10,051 nucleotides of DNA, taken from positions 1 through 10,051 of the forward strand of contig JBAYJJ010000044.1 of the NCBI GenBank assembly GCA_041665165.1, in the 5' to 3' direction. Under the pieces are notes generated by a model, which saw nothing but the letters and a program-made list of their open reading frames with translations, was not told the origin of the DNA and searched no databases. Source of the DNA: MWCR01 sp041665165 (GTDB lineage Bacteria > Patescibacteriota > Patescibacteriia > 2-12-FULL-60-25). Below, one piece after another: positions 4,772 through 10,051 of this stretch (its first letter is position 1; each line of letters begins with the position of its first letter). The position numbers and the translations under genes are program-made.

Positions 4772-5665
4772 ATGAAAGATGCAGAGCTCAAGAAATTGCT
4801 GAACACTGATGACAAAACGCTCCAGCGTTTTAAGGATATCCGCAAGCAGACAATCAGCGAGGCCAAAAAGTTAGGCGCGAAAAAAGGCGCGCTCAAAGCC
4901 ATTGGCATTTCTGGTTCTGCTCGCGATGAGTTTGATATGGCTGGCGAGAGCAGCAATTCCGAATTCTTACTTAAGCAGGCTTTGGATGAACTCAAAAAGC
5001 ACGGCGTAAAAACTGAACTGATCCCTTTGCGCAAATACAAGATTGAGCATTGCAAGGCCTGCTATTCCACGACCAACACGCAATGCCATTTTTATTGCTC
5101 GTGCTATCCCAAAGGCACGCCGACTGGCGATGACATGACCAATATTCTGTATGACAAGATTTTGGATGCTGACATCATCCTCTTTGCCACGCCCGTGAAT
5201 AATTTCAAGATGTCCTCGCTCATGGCTTTGTTCATTGACCGCTGTATCAGCTTGGACGGGAGTCTGCAGCCAGCTGACCCTAAGGCCGCGAAAAACAAGG
5301 AACTGAACATCAGGCACACAAAATTTGTTGAGCTCATGGCTGATGACGCAATCCCAGGCAGTGGGTTCCTGCGCCGCTTTTGCGGAAAAACAGCCGGCAT
5401 CATCGTGACTGGCCACGAAGAAGGCGCGTCCATGGTCATCTCGTCTCTGTTCATGACTTTGAGCCACTTTGGAATGGTATTTGCGCCATGGACAAACATG
5501 TATGCCATGTCATCCATCACAAACCCGACTTTTAAGGACAAAGCCCTGGTCACCAACCCCATGCATATAGATGATGCGCGAAAAGTGGCTCAAAATGCCT
5601 TAACCATGGCCAAAACCCTGCGAAAACAGCCTGTTGACTGGAAATACGACTATTCCACCAACTAG
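4772..5665 (+). CDS. Flavodoxin-fold FMN oxidoreductase with Cys cluster
   Basis: This is an NADPH-dependent FMN reductase/iron-sulfur-flavoprotein type protein of 297 residues, predicted cytoplasmic. After a charged helical extension (1-40) comes the FMN phosphate loop GISGSAR (45-51), then an extended SSNSE loop. The second FMN-site segment FATPVNNF (138-145) is followed by FIDRC. A Cys-rich insert holds C94, C97, C105, C109 and C111, comparable to the compact cysteine motif that binds a 4Fe-4S cluster in iron-sulfur flavoproteins. The spacing C-x2-C-x7-C-x3-C-x-C is not the textbook one. It is longer than usual family members (about 180-250) because of the N-terminal extension and a loop around 170-190. 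It follows the cupredoxin/DUF2769 genes after a 105-bp structured gap and precedes the pentapeptide gene by 12 nt. No SD is visible. Confidence 0.87.
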   Translation: MKDAELKKLLNTDDKTLQRFKDIRKQTISEAKKLGAKKGALKAIGISGSARDEFDMAGESSNSEFLLKQALDELKKHGVKTELIPLRKYKIEHCKACYSTTNTQCHFYCSCYPKGTPTGDDMTNILYDKILDADIILFATPVNNFKMSSLMALFIDRCISLDGSLQPADPKAAKNKELNIRHTKFVELMADDAIPGSGFLRRFCGKTAGIIVTGHEEGASMVISSLFMTLSHFGMVFAPWTNMYAMSSITNPTFKDKALVTNPMHIDDARKVAQNALTMAKTLRKQPVDWKYDYSTN

Positions 5666-5677
5666 ATCGTCTTGTTT

Positions 5678-6256
5678 ATGGAATTAGATGCACACAGCTT
5701 TGAGAAACAGATTTTCGATAGGATCGTTTGCCCTAAACAAGATCTACAAAAAAAAGAATTTTCGACCTGCACTTTCAAGAAGTGCGACTTCAGCGAATGC
5801 AGATTTTCTGGTTCGACTTTTGTTGATTGTGTTTTCGTAGACTGCAATCTTTCAAACATCAAGATCAACACCTGTTCTTTCCAGAACGTCGCATTCAAAA
5901 ACTGCAAAATAATCGGCGTTAATTTTACTGGCGTCAGATCACTGCTTATAGAATGGTCGTTCAGCGATTGCGTAATTGAACTTTGCGATTTCGGCAATTT
6001 GGAAACGCGCCATACGAAATTCCTGGATTGCACGCTGCGCGAATCAGACTTTTCTGGCGCCAACCTGACTGAATCAGATTTTTCAGGTTCGGATTTGCAA
6101 GGCACAAAATTCCAAAACACGATCCTGAACAAGGCTGACTTGAGCAAAGCCAGGAATTATTACATTGATCCCATGCAAAACAAAATCAAAGGCGCTAAGT
6201 TCTCCTACCCTGATGTTTTGGCGCTTTTGCACGGATTTGGTATTGTGCTGAAATGA
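5678..6256 (+). CDS. Pentapeptide-repeat protein (Qnr/McbG-like shape)
   Basis: The 192 residues form an almost continuous quadrilateral beta-helix of pentapeptide units with Phe or Leu at the centre, such as CDFSE, CRFSG, ANLTE, SDFSG and SDLQG. A short non-repeat C-terminal cap follows, ending DPMQNKIKGAKF and LLHGFGIVL, typical of Qnr/McbG-like pentapeptide proteins. Some of these protect DNA gyrase by mimicking DNA; others have no known role, so gyrase protection is only a possibility. Eleven cysteines, nearly all in the first 120 residues and mostly in one register, would stack in a ladder along the helix. The ATG at 5678 is chosen over an in-frame TTG at 5672. The gene lies 12 nt after the flavoprotein gene and is probably in the same operon. 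Confidence 0.87.
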   Translation: MELDAHSFEKQIFDRIVCPKQDLQKKEFSTCTFKKCDFSECRFSGSTFVDCVFVDCNLSNIKINTCSFQNVAFKNCKIIGVNFTGVRSLLIEWSFSDCVIELCDFGNLETRHTKFLDCTLRESDFSGANLTESDFSGSDLQGTKFQNTILNKADLSKARNYYIDPMQNKIKGAKFSYPDVLALLHGFGIVLK

Positions 6257-6287
6257 GCTAAACGAATTCTTCTAGGAAACTGCCTAA

Positions 6288-6293
6288 AGGTGG
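6288..6293 (+). promoter_or_regulatory. Shine-Dalgarno that decides the zinc-finger start
   Basis: AGGTGG within AAAGGTGG lies 5 nt before the ATG at 6299. It favours this start over an in-frame GTG at 6290, which lies inside the SD itself. Confidence 0.5.
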
Positions 6294-6298
6294 CTAAA

Positions 6299-6514
6299 AT
6301 GCAGAAATGCGATTTTAAAGACTGCGCGCTTTGGAAACCGGATAAAGAGCAATGCGATGATTGTATAGATGGCCGATTCATCGATGCGGTCAGCGAATAC
6401 GCATCTACCTGCGATGGTTGCGGAGAGCTCACGCACCACGACTTGATGGTAATGGATCCCAAGACCCAACTCGGCTATTGCAAACCATGCGCCAAACAAA
6501 GAGGCCTGTCATGA
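6299..6514 (+). CDS. Small zinc-finger protein with four Cys pairs
   Basis: The 71-residue protein has eight cysteines in pairs: C4-x4-C9, C19-x2-C22, C38-x2-C41 and C61-x2-C64. The last two pairs, separated by 19 residues with HH at 46-47, look like one zinc ribbon or treble-clef site. The first two pairs could form a second site. No family name can be given. Small Cys4 proteins of this type often bind nucleic acid or serve as adaptors, but nothing here shows a partner. It follows the pentapeptide gene after 42 nt and has its own clear Shine-Dalgarno, unlike most genes upstream. A hairpin terminator candidate lies 16 nt after the stop. Confidence 0.72.
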   Translation: MQKCDFKDCALWKPDKEQCDDCIDGRFIDAVSEYASTCDGCGELTHHDLMVMDPKTQLGYCKPCAKQRGLS

Positions 6515-6530
6515 GCCGCGCTCCCTACTC

Positions 6531-6551
6531 GGGGAAATGCAATATTTCCCC
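6531..6551 (+). terminator. Hairpin, possible terminator of the plus-strand operon
   Basis: Perfect 8-bp arms GGGGAAAT/ATTTCCCC with loop GCAAT lie 16 nt after the zinc-finger stop. They are followed by a pyrimidine-rich TCTTCCT rather than a clean T-run. The position suits transcription termination, but efficiency is uncertain. Confidence 0.45.
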
Positions 6552-6581
6552 TCTTCCTAAAAGCATTTGTTTGATTTTAAC

Positions 6582-6606
6582 AAAAAACCCGCTGAGCAGT
6601 GCGGGC
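6582..6606 (-). terminator. Intrinsic terminator of the 94-residue protein gene
   Basis: On the minus strand, GCCCGC pairs with GCGGG (arms 6588-6592/6601-6605, loop of 8 nt). A run of six T follows directly (complement of 6582-6587), then GTTAAAA. It lies 36 nt after the stop of the gene at 6642-6926, a textbook rho-independent signal. Confidence 0.8.
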
Positions 6607-6641
6607 TATGAAGTAGGAGGTTGCATCGCATCCTCCTTTGG

Positions 6642-6926
6642 TCATTCGTCTGACGAGATCGCTTCTTTGAGCCTGGCGATTACGTTGCGCACGCTCAAGT
6701 GGCGGCTCTGCAGTTGAAGAGCTGTCAATCGCGCGATATCGCTTTCCCGCCTCAACGGTTCGCGATTGCTTGACATGAACAACTGCAAAAGCGTTTCGAT
6801 CTGAATGAAGGCCTTACCCACGTCTCCGAGTCCTTTGTAGCGCTCGTCGGCTATTGCCCCGTTCGTCTGCTCGATGAGCGATTCCAACGTGTCAAACGCA
6901 GTCTCACGCATGCACTTCCTATCCAT
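6642..6926 (-). CDS. Small helical protein of unknown function
   Basis: This 94-residue protein is not recognised. The sequence is almost wholly helix-favouring, with heptad-like Leu/Ile spacing (TLESLIEQ, IQIETLLQLF, ARLTALQLQ, VIARLKEAI), no transmembrane segment and one cysteine. It is rich in Arg and Glu, so a soluble helical bundle or dimer is likely. The call is strong because the signals are complete: perfect TTGACA -35, GGAGGTG SD 6 nt before the ATG when measured from GGAGG, and an intrinsic terminator after the stop. It is transcribed alone, convergent with the plus-strand operon. Its function is unknown; a small regulator would fit the size but is only a guess. Confidence 0.75.
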   Translation of the reverse strand: MDRKCMRETAFDTLESLIEQTNGAIADERYKGLGDVGKAFIQIETLLQLFMSSNREPLRRESDIARLTALQLQSRHLSVRNVIARLKEAISSDE

Positions 6927-6930
6927 GTCT

Positions 6931-6937
6931 CACCTCC
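6931..6937 (-). promoter_or_regulatory. Strong Shine-Dalgarno of the 94-residue protein gene
   Basis: GGAGGTG on the minus strand, with GGAGG 6 nt before the ATG (complement of 6924-6926), fixes the start. It is one of only three good SD sites in the window. Confidence 0.75.
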
Positions 6938-6954
6938 GGTTGATGGAACGCGAT

Positions 6955-6985
6955 ATTCTTACAACAAAACCAGCCTTTTTGTCAA
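6955..6985 (-). promoter_or_regulatory. Promoter of the 94-residue protein gene
   Basis: On the minus strand a perfect TTGACA (complement of 6980-6985) is followed after 18 bp by TAAGAAT (complement of 6955-6961), a weak -10. The predicted start is near 6948, giving a leader of about 20 nt that contains the SD. Confidence 0.5.
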
Positions 6986-6998
6986 GGATGGTACTCAT

Positions 6999-7151
6999 GA
7001 AAACCCTTAGTGACCCGGTTGATCCCCTGGCCCGCCGCGGCGGGCCTGTCCCCTTCCAAAGGGGACGTTTGCCTGTACGTTAAAGTCTCCCTTCCTAATT
7101 AATAAATAAGCTTGACATGCTGATTAATTAAGAAAGGGAGAAGCGAAGAGG
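6999..7151. repeat. Intergenic hairpin element, copy B
   Basis: The order is GAAAACCCTTAG (6999-7010); an 18-bp perfect palindrome GGCCCGCCGCGGCGGGCC (7029-7046); a hairpin GTCCCCTT/AAGGGGAC (7048-7055/7059-7066); the linker TGTACGTTAAAGTCTCC (7074-7090); a long near-perfect inverted repeat TCTCCCTTCCTAATTAAT/ATTAATTAAGAAAGGGAGA (7086-7103/7123-7141); and the tail GAGAAGCGAAGAGG (7138-7151). The blocks recur in the same order at 8744-8820. It fills the gap between the 94-residue protein gene and the membrane operon. The GC palindrome is extra relative to that copy. Confidence 0.65.
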
Positions 7152-7157
7152 AATAAA

Positions 7158-7574
7158 TCAGTTATGCAGCTCAATCCCCTCTGCGGCCATGTGATATGCG
7201 TGCTGTCTGCGCAAAACGCGTTCCATGACCAGGACGACTGCAATCTCAATACCAATTTGGACCAGGAGTTCGTAACGGAAAAGCATGCGCAAAGGATAGT
7301 GATAGCCAATGTAAGCGATCACTGTTTCCATGAGGAACGTGACCACAACCCAAGAACCCAAGAAGATTCCGAGCTGTTTATTGGTCGGTATCTGTTTGTG
7401 GAATGCCCAGTATGCGAAGGGCGCTGCGATTAAACCTGATGCGACCCAGCCAAGAGCCATTTCATAATAGCGTCCGATGGGTACAGGAATGAGATAGGTG
7501 AACACAGCCCACATGGCAGTGTAGTTTGCCACCCATTTGCAGAATGGCACTAAAAAATACATGTAGCGTTTCAT
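7158..7574 (-). CDS. Four-helix integral membrane protein
   Basis: This 138-residue protein has four hydrophobic segments, about 8-30, 38-58, 68-92 and 102-118, followed by a short basic tail (RVLRRQHAYH). I do not recognise the family and see no catalytic motif. Conserved-looking features are an R/YY pair before helix two and EL/E residues in helix four. The start overlaps the permease stop in an ATGA, so the two are translated together and may act together, for example as a small partner of the transporter. That link is inferred only from the overlap. No intrinsic terminator with a T-run follows; the hairpin element at 6999-7151 lies directly downstream. Confidence 0.75.
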   Translation of the reverse strand: MKRYMYFLVPFCKWVANYTAMWAVFTYLIPVPIGRYYEMALGWVASGLIAAPFAYWAFHKQIPTNKQLGIFLGSWVVVTFLMETVIAYIGYHYPLRMLFRYELLVQIGIEIAVVLVMERVLRRQHAYHMAAEGIELHN

Positions 7575-8701
7575 AGGTAGTGAGTATAAAAATGGACAAA
7601 AAGGAGTAGGATCAAGGCCAGGCTTAGGACCAATGGCACTTGGCGCCAGACTGGATTGAATTTATATTTTGTTTTGCTGGAATTGAAAACTTTATACGCG
7701 CAGATGCATAAGAGCAAGGCCACGAATGCCGTCAGTACGCCGCCGACAAACCCCAATGTGGTGAGCAAATCGCGCGACACAAAAACATACAGCAAGAACG
7801 GAAACAAGATGGTGATTATCCAAGCGGCGATTGAACCTAGTTTGAGATCAATATGCAAAGTGAGTTTAAGGGCCTGGGCCATGGTGATGTATGAGGTTAT
7901 GACCGCAAGCAAACCAATGGCTGGGATAAGCCACCAAAAAATCGGCGGGAAAACAAGTTGGATATCCCTGACCGAGTGGATGTTCGGATAAACTCCTGCG
8001 ATGAAGATGCCAAAGAGCCAGGAAAGGATACCGGCAAGGAGCGTGCCCAAAAAAATTCCTTTGCGTGAGTCTGATTGCTTTCTGTGCGCCAAGTCAACCA
8101 AATCCGGCATGATGGAAATGCCCATGACTGAAAAGAAGATGACGCCGAATGCATTGAACAGCCCGTTAGCATGCATTTGTCCGAACAAATTCCAATTCAC
8201 GAACGGAAACAAGACGAGCAAAGAAAAAAGCATGAAACCGATTAAGAGCCAGGTGAGCTCGCTTTCCACGACTGCGACAACCTTAAGGCCGAAGAACACA
8301 ATCAATGCTCCGATAATCCAGAATATCAAGCTCCAAATCCAAATCTGTTCGCCAAAAACATTTCTGCTCAGCATGGACAAGAACTCCCCGCCCAAAATAA
8401 TGTAAGCCAGTATTGTGCCGGAAATTTTCAGGAAAACGCTTAAGCCTGCAATCCAATACATTTTGCGCCCAAGCACGACTCCGACATAACCAGGAATCCT
8501 ATGCTTGCCGGGGACGTTCAACACAACATCTGTAAACAAAAGGTGGAGCAAGATAGCCAAGACCAGAACCGCAAAAAACAGCAAAGATCCGCCTAAGATG
8601 CCTGTGCGCGCAAAAACCTCGGGCAAGCCAAAAACACCCGCCCCCACGATAGTCCCCAGCAAGTTTAAAGCAACGACCAAAGTATAGGTTTTTTGTTTCA
8701 T
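7571..8701 (-). CDS. Aromatic amino acid permease family transporter (TyrP/Mtr-like)
   Basis: This integral membrane transporter (376 residues, about 11 hydrophobic helices) belongs to the APC superfamily, aromatic/hydroxy amino acid branch. The first helix holds the family signature NLLGTIVGAGVFGLP, whose unwound Gly-rich part binds the substrate amino and carboxyl groups. Further support comes from the helix 5-6 region with SVMGISIMPDLVD and the even spread of helices to the C-terminus. Members import Tyr, Trp or other amino acids with protons; the substrate cannot be read from sequence. An upstream in-frame ATG at 8767 would add 22 residues, but the -10 element lies within that stretch, so the ATG at 8701 is preferred. 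It is first in a two-gene operon and divergent from dnaB. Amino acid uptake suits an auxotrophic, host-dependent cell. Confidence 0.88.
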   Translation of the reverse strand: MKQKTYTLVVALNLLGTIVGAGVFGLPEVFARTGILGGSLLFFAVLVLAILLHLLFTDVVLNVPGKHRIPGYVGVVLGRKMYWIAGLSVFLKISGTILAYIILGGEFLSMLSRNVFGEQIWIWSLIFWIIGALIVFFGLKVVAVVESELTWLLIGFMLFSLLVLFPFVNWNLFGQMHANGLFNAFGVIFFSVMGISIMPDLVDLAHRKQSDSRKGIFLGTLLAGILSWLFGIFIAGVYPNIHSVRDIQLVFPPIFWWLIPAIGLLAVITSYITMAQALKLTLHIDLKLGSIAAWIITILFPFLLYVFVSRDLLTTLGFVGGVLTAFVALLLCICAYKVFNSSKTKYKFNPVWRQVPLVLSLALILLLFVHFYTHYL

Positions 8702-8702
8702 T

Positions 8703-8722
8703 TCAGCGCTGATATTATAGCA
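8703..8722 (-). promoter_or_regulatory. Extended -10 promoter of the permease, with start-site palindrome
   Basis: On the minus strand TGC-TATAAT (complement of 8714-8722) is a perfect extended -10. It ends 12 nt before the permease ATG, so the mRNA leader would be only about 5 nt and no SD is present. A perfect palindrome TCAGCGCTGA (8703-8712) covers the likely start site and could be an operator. A -35 is weak (TTGGGG at 16 bp), which an extended -10 tolerates. Confidence 0.6.
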
Positions 8723-8743
8723 TAGAATCCCGCAACCCCAACC

Positions 8744-8820
8744 GAAAACCCTTGGCCCCTTTCTCAAGGGGCTGTGACCTTGTACGTTAAAATCTCCTTG
8801 AGAAAGGAGAAACGAAGAGG
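8744..8820. repeat. Intergenic hairpin element, copy C
   Basis: The order is GAAAACCCTTGG (8744-8755); a hairpin GCCCCTT/AAGGGGC (8755-8761/8766-8772); the linker TGTACGTTAAAATCTCC (8781-8797, 16/17 identical to 7074-7090); a hairpin TCTCCTT/AAGGAGA (8793-8799/8804-8810); and the tail GAGAAACGAAGAGG (8807-8820, 13/14 identical to 7138-7151). It sits between the divergent permease and dnaB promoters. No coding potential is seen. Confidence 0.65.
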
Positions 8821-8822
8821 TT

Positions 8823-8856
8823 TTGACTTATCCACACTCAATAACCCTGTTATCAT
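8823..8856 (+). promoter_or_regulatory. DnaA box and promoter upstream of dnaB
   Basis: TTATCCACA (8828-8836) is a perfect match to the consensus DnaA box. TGT-TATCAT (8848-8856) is an extended -10; a -35 at 17-bp spacing would be TTATCC (8828-8833), inside the DnaA box. TTGACT (8823-8828) is closer to consensus but 22 bp away. DnaA bound here would compete with or contact RNA polymerase. The predicted leader to the ATG at 8896 is about 33 nt, has no SD, and contains a start-stop ATGTAA at 8878-8883. Confidence 0.5.
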
Positions 8857-8895
8857 CTTCCGCTGGCCACACTAGCCATGTAATTTTGCCCACAT

Positions 8896-10051
8896 ATGCA
8901 AGACACGGAAAAACTGGTGCCCCAGAACATTGAGGCTGAAATGTCGCTCATCGGCTCTTTGCTTATTGATAAGGAGGCCATGGTACGCGTGGGCGACCAG
9001 GTCACGGCTGATGATTTTTACGTGGAAAAGCACCGTGAAATTTTTGAATGCATGGTCGATCTATACCGCAGGCATGAACCCATCGACATCCTCTCACTCA
9101 CAGATAAACTTGAGGAACGAAAATTGATTGAGACGATTGGCGGACGTGCATACTTGATCCAGCTCTCAAACTCTGTGCCGACTGCGAGCCATGCCACGCA
9201 CTATGCGCAGATTATTCAAAAGAAAGCGACTTTGAGAAGATTGATTCACTCAGCGCAAGACATCGCGGCCATTGGCTTTGACCAGCAAGAAGACGTTGAA
9301 ACAACTTTGGACAGGGCTGAAAAAAGCCTGTTTGCTGTTTCACAAAAATTCCTTAAAGCAGCTTTCACTCCCATCATCAACATCCTGGACAATGCTTTTG
9401 AAAGAATTGATGAGATCCATCGCGAAAAAGGAAAAATACGCGGCGTGTCCACTGGATATATTGATTTGGACAACTTGCTCGGCGGTTTCCAAAAAAGCGA
9501 TTTGGTCATCTTGGCTGCGCGCCCATCGTGCGGCAAAACTTCCTTGTCTCTGGACTTCATGCGCAATGCCGCGGTCAAGCACAAAATCCCGGTTGGTTAT
9601 TTCTCCTTGGAAATGAGCAAAGAGCAAGTCGTTGACCGCTTGATCTGCGCAGAGGCAAATGTTGATTTATGGAAAATGCGCACTGGCAGACTTTCAGATC
9701 AAGGCGAAAATGATGACTTTTCGCGCATTGGCCATGCTATCGGCACATTGTCCGAAGCCCCGATTTATATTGATGACGCGGCTTCGGCGAATATCATGGA
9801 AATCCGCACCAAAGCCAGGCGCTTGCAAATGGAACATGGCTTGGGCTTTTTGATCGTGGACTATTTGCAGCTCATGGAATCGCGCGCTGGCGCTGCTTCG
9901 GAAAATCGCGTGCAAGAAGTTTCAGAAATTACGCGCGGCCTTAAATCAATTGCCCGCGAACTGAACGTGCCTGTGCTGGCCTTGTCCCAGCTCTCGCGCG
10001 CAGTTGAGCAGACCAAGCCAGCCATCCCAAAACTGTCGCACTTGCGCGAAT
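8896..10051 (+). CDS. dnaB: Replicative DNA helicase DnaB, 3' end cut off
   Basis: DnaB is the hexameric helicase that unwinds DNA ahead of the replisome and recruits primase. The first 385 codons are present. The N-terminal domain begins PQNIEAEMSLIGSLL and includes the typical DDFY and LIQLSNSVPT segments. The RecA-like domain follows from about 180 (STGYIDLDNLLGGF). Walker A is ARPSCGKT (208-215, K214), with Cys in a place that usually holds a hydrophobic residue such as Val or Met. YFSLEMS follows, then Walker B LIVDYLQLM (319-327, D322), then ALSQLSRAVE. No intein interrupts the P-loop or Walker B. The ATG at 8896 matches the usual family start. A normal family member has about 440-460 residues, so only the last stretch is missing. 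Confidence 0.95.
   Translation, partial: MQDTEKLVPQNIEAEMSLIGSLLIDKEAMVRVGDQVTADDFYVEKHREIFECMVDLYRRHEPIDILSLTDKLEERKLIETIGGRAYLIQLSNSVPTASHATHYAQIIQKKATLRRLIHSAQDIAAIGFDQQEDVETTLDRAEKSLFAVSQKFLKAAFTPIINILDNAFERIDEIHREKGKIRGVSTGYIDLDNLLGGFQKSDLVILAARPSCGKTSLSLDFMRNAAVKHKIPVGYFSLEMSKEQVVDRLICAEANVDLWKMRTGRLSDQGENDDFSRIGHAIGTLSEAPIYIDDAASANIMEIRTKARRLQMEHGLGFLIVDYLQLMESRAGAASENRVQEVSEITRGLKSIARELNVPVLALSQLSRAVEQTKPAIPKLSHLRE

Noticed and set aside
4967..5562. Long antisense open frames in the flavoprotein gene
   Set aside because: The plus-strand frame has clear FMN-binding motifs; the antisense frames have no recognisable pattern and no start signals.
5672..5677. TTG start for the pentapeptide protein
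   Set aside because: An ATG lies two codons later and neither start has a better SD.
6361..6717. Plus-strand open frame of 118 codons over the zinc-finger gene and its 3' region
   Set aside because: It runs through the zinc-finger gene in another frame, the terminator region and the antisense of the 94-residue gene; no family pattern or SD.
7112..7117. Plus-strand TTGACA as a promoter
   Set aside because: No -10-like hexamer at 16-18 bp and no plus-strand gene follows; it lies in the loop of the hairpin element.
8702..8767. 22-residue N-terminal extension of the permease from the ATG at 8767
   Set aside because: The perfect extended -10 TGCTATAAT lies inside it, and the family signature starts normally from the ATG at 8701.
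8823..8856. Replication origin
   Set aside because: There is a single DnaA box, no cluster, no AT-rich unwinding region and no dnaA gene in the window.
9272..9853. Alternative plus-strand open frames within dnaB
   Set aside because: The dnaB frame has all helicase motifs and is continuous through the region.

Overview
The window looks like chromosomal DNA of a small-genome bacterium, most likely from the Candidate Phyla Radiation (Patescibacteria). This is inferred from many short single-domain proteins, lipoprotein and promoter style, and densely packed genes with few Shine-Dalgarno sequences; no rRNA or other marker fixes the lineage. TGA is used as a stop (folD, the pentapeptide gene, the permease), so the standard bacterial code applies.

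Layout. Positions 1-314 are a divergent regulatory region between a minus-strand gene that runs off the left edge and folD. Each promoter carries a TGAGTTAG box exactly 6 bp upstream of its -35 hexamer. folD (315-1136) encodes a divergent methylenetetrahydrofolate dehydrogenase/cyclohydrolase. Next comes an AT-rich block (about 1143-3656) with a DUF1643 gene and a tight three-gene cassette: a basic-tailed STAS + GHKL ATPase protein, a DUF4325 STAS-like protein and a two-helix membrane protein. By hand count, lines inside the block have 33-35% G+C (21/60 at 2101-2160, 20/60 at 3361-3420) against 53-62% in flanking genes (37/60 at 961-1020, 32/60 at 5401-5460). The cassette is the best candidate for an undescribed system: it looks like horizontally acquired partner-switch signalling wired to a membrane effector.

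From 3724 a plus-strand series follows: a cupredoxin lipoprotein, a two-helix membrane protein with a His-x13-His helix, a Cys-rich DUF2769 protein, a flavoprotein with an iron-sulfur-type Cys cluster, a pentapeptide-repeat protein and a small zinc-finger protein. The first four look like a small redox or electron-transfer module. A minus-strand 94-residue helical protein of unknown role (6642-6926) has a complete set of signals: -35, Shine-Dalgarno and intrinsic terminator.

An aromatic-amino-acid-type permease and a four-helix membrane protein form a minus-strand operon (8701 down to 7158). It is divergent from dnaB, the replicative helicase, which starts at 8896 and runs off the right edge. 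A perfect DnaA box lies in the dnaB promoter region.

Three intergenic regions carry related two-hairpin repeat elements. Several genes (folD, cupredoxin, permease) have a -10 box so close to the ATG that their mRNAs would be leaderless or nearly so, while three others have clear Shine-Dalgarno sites.
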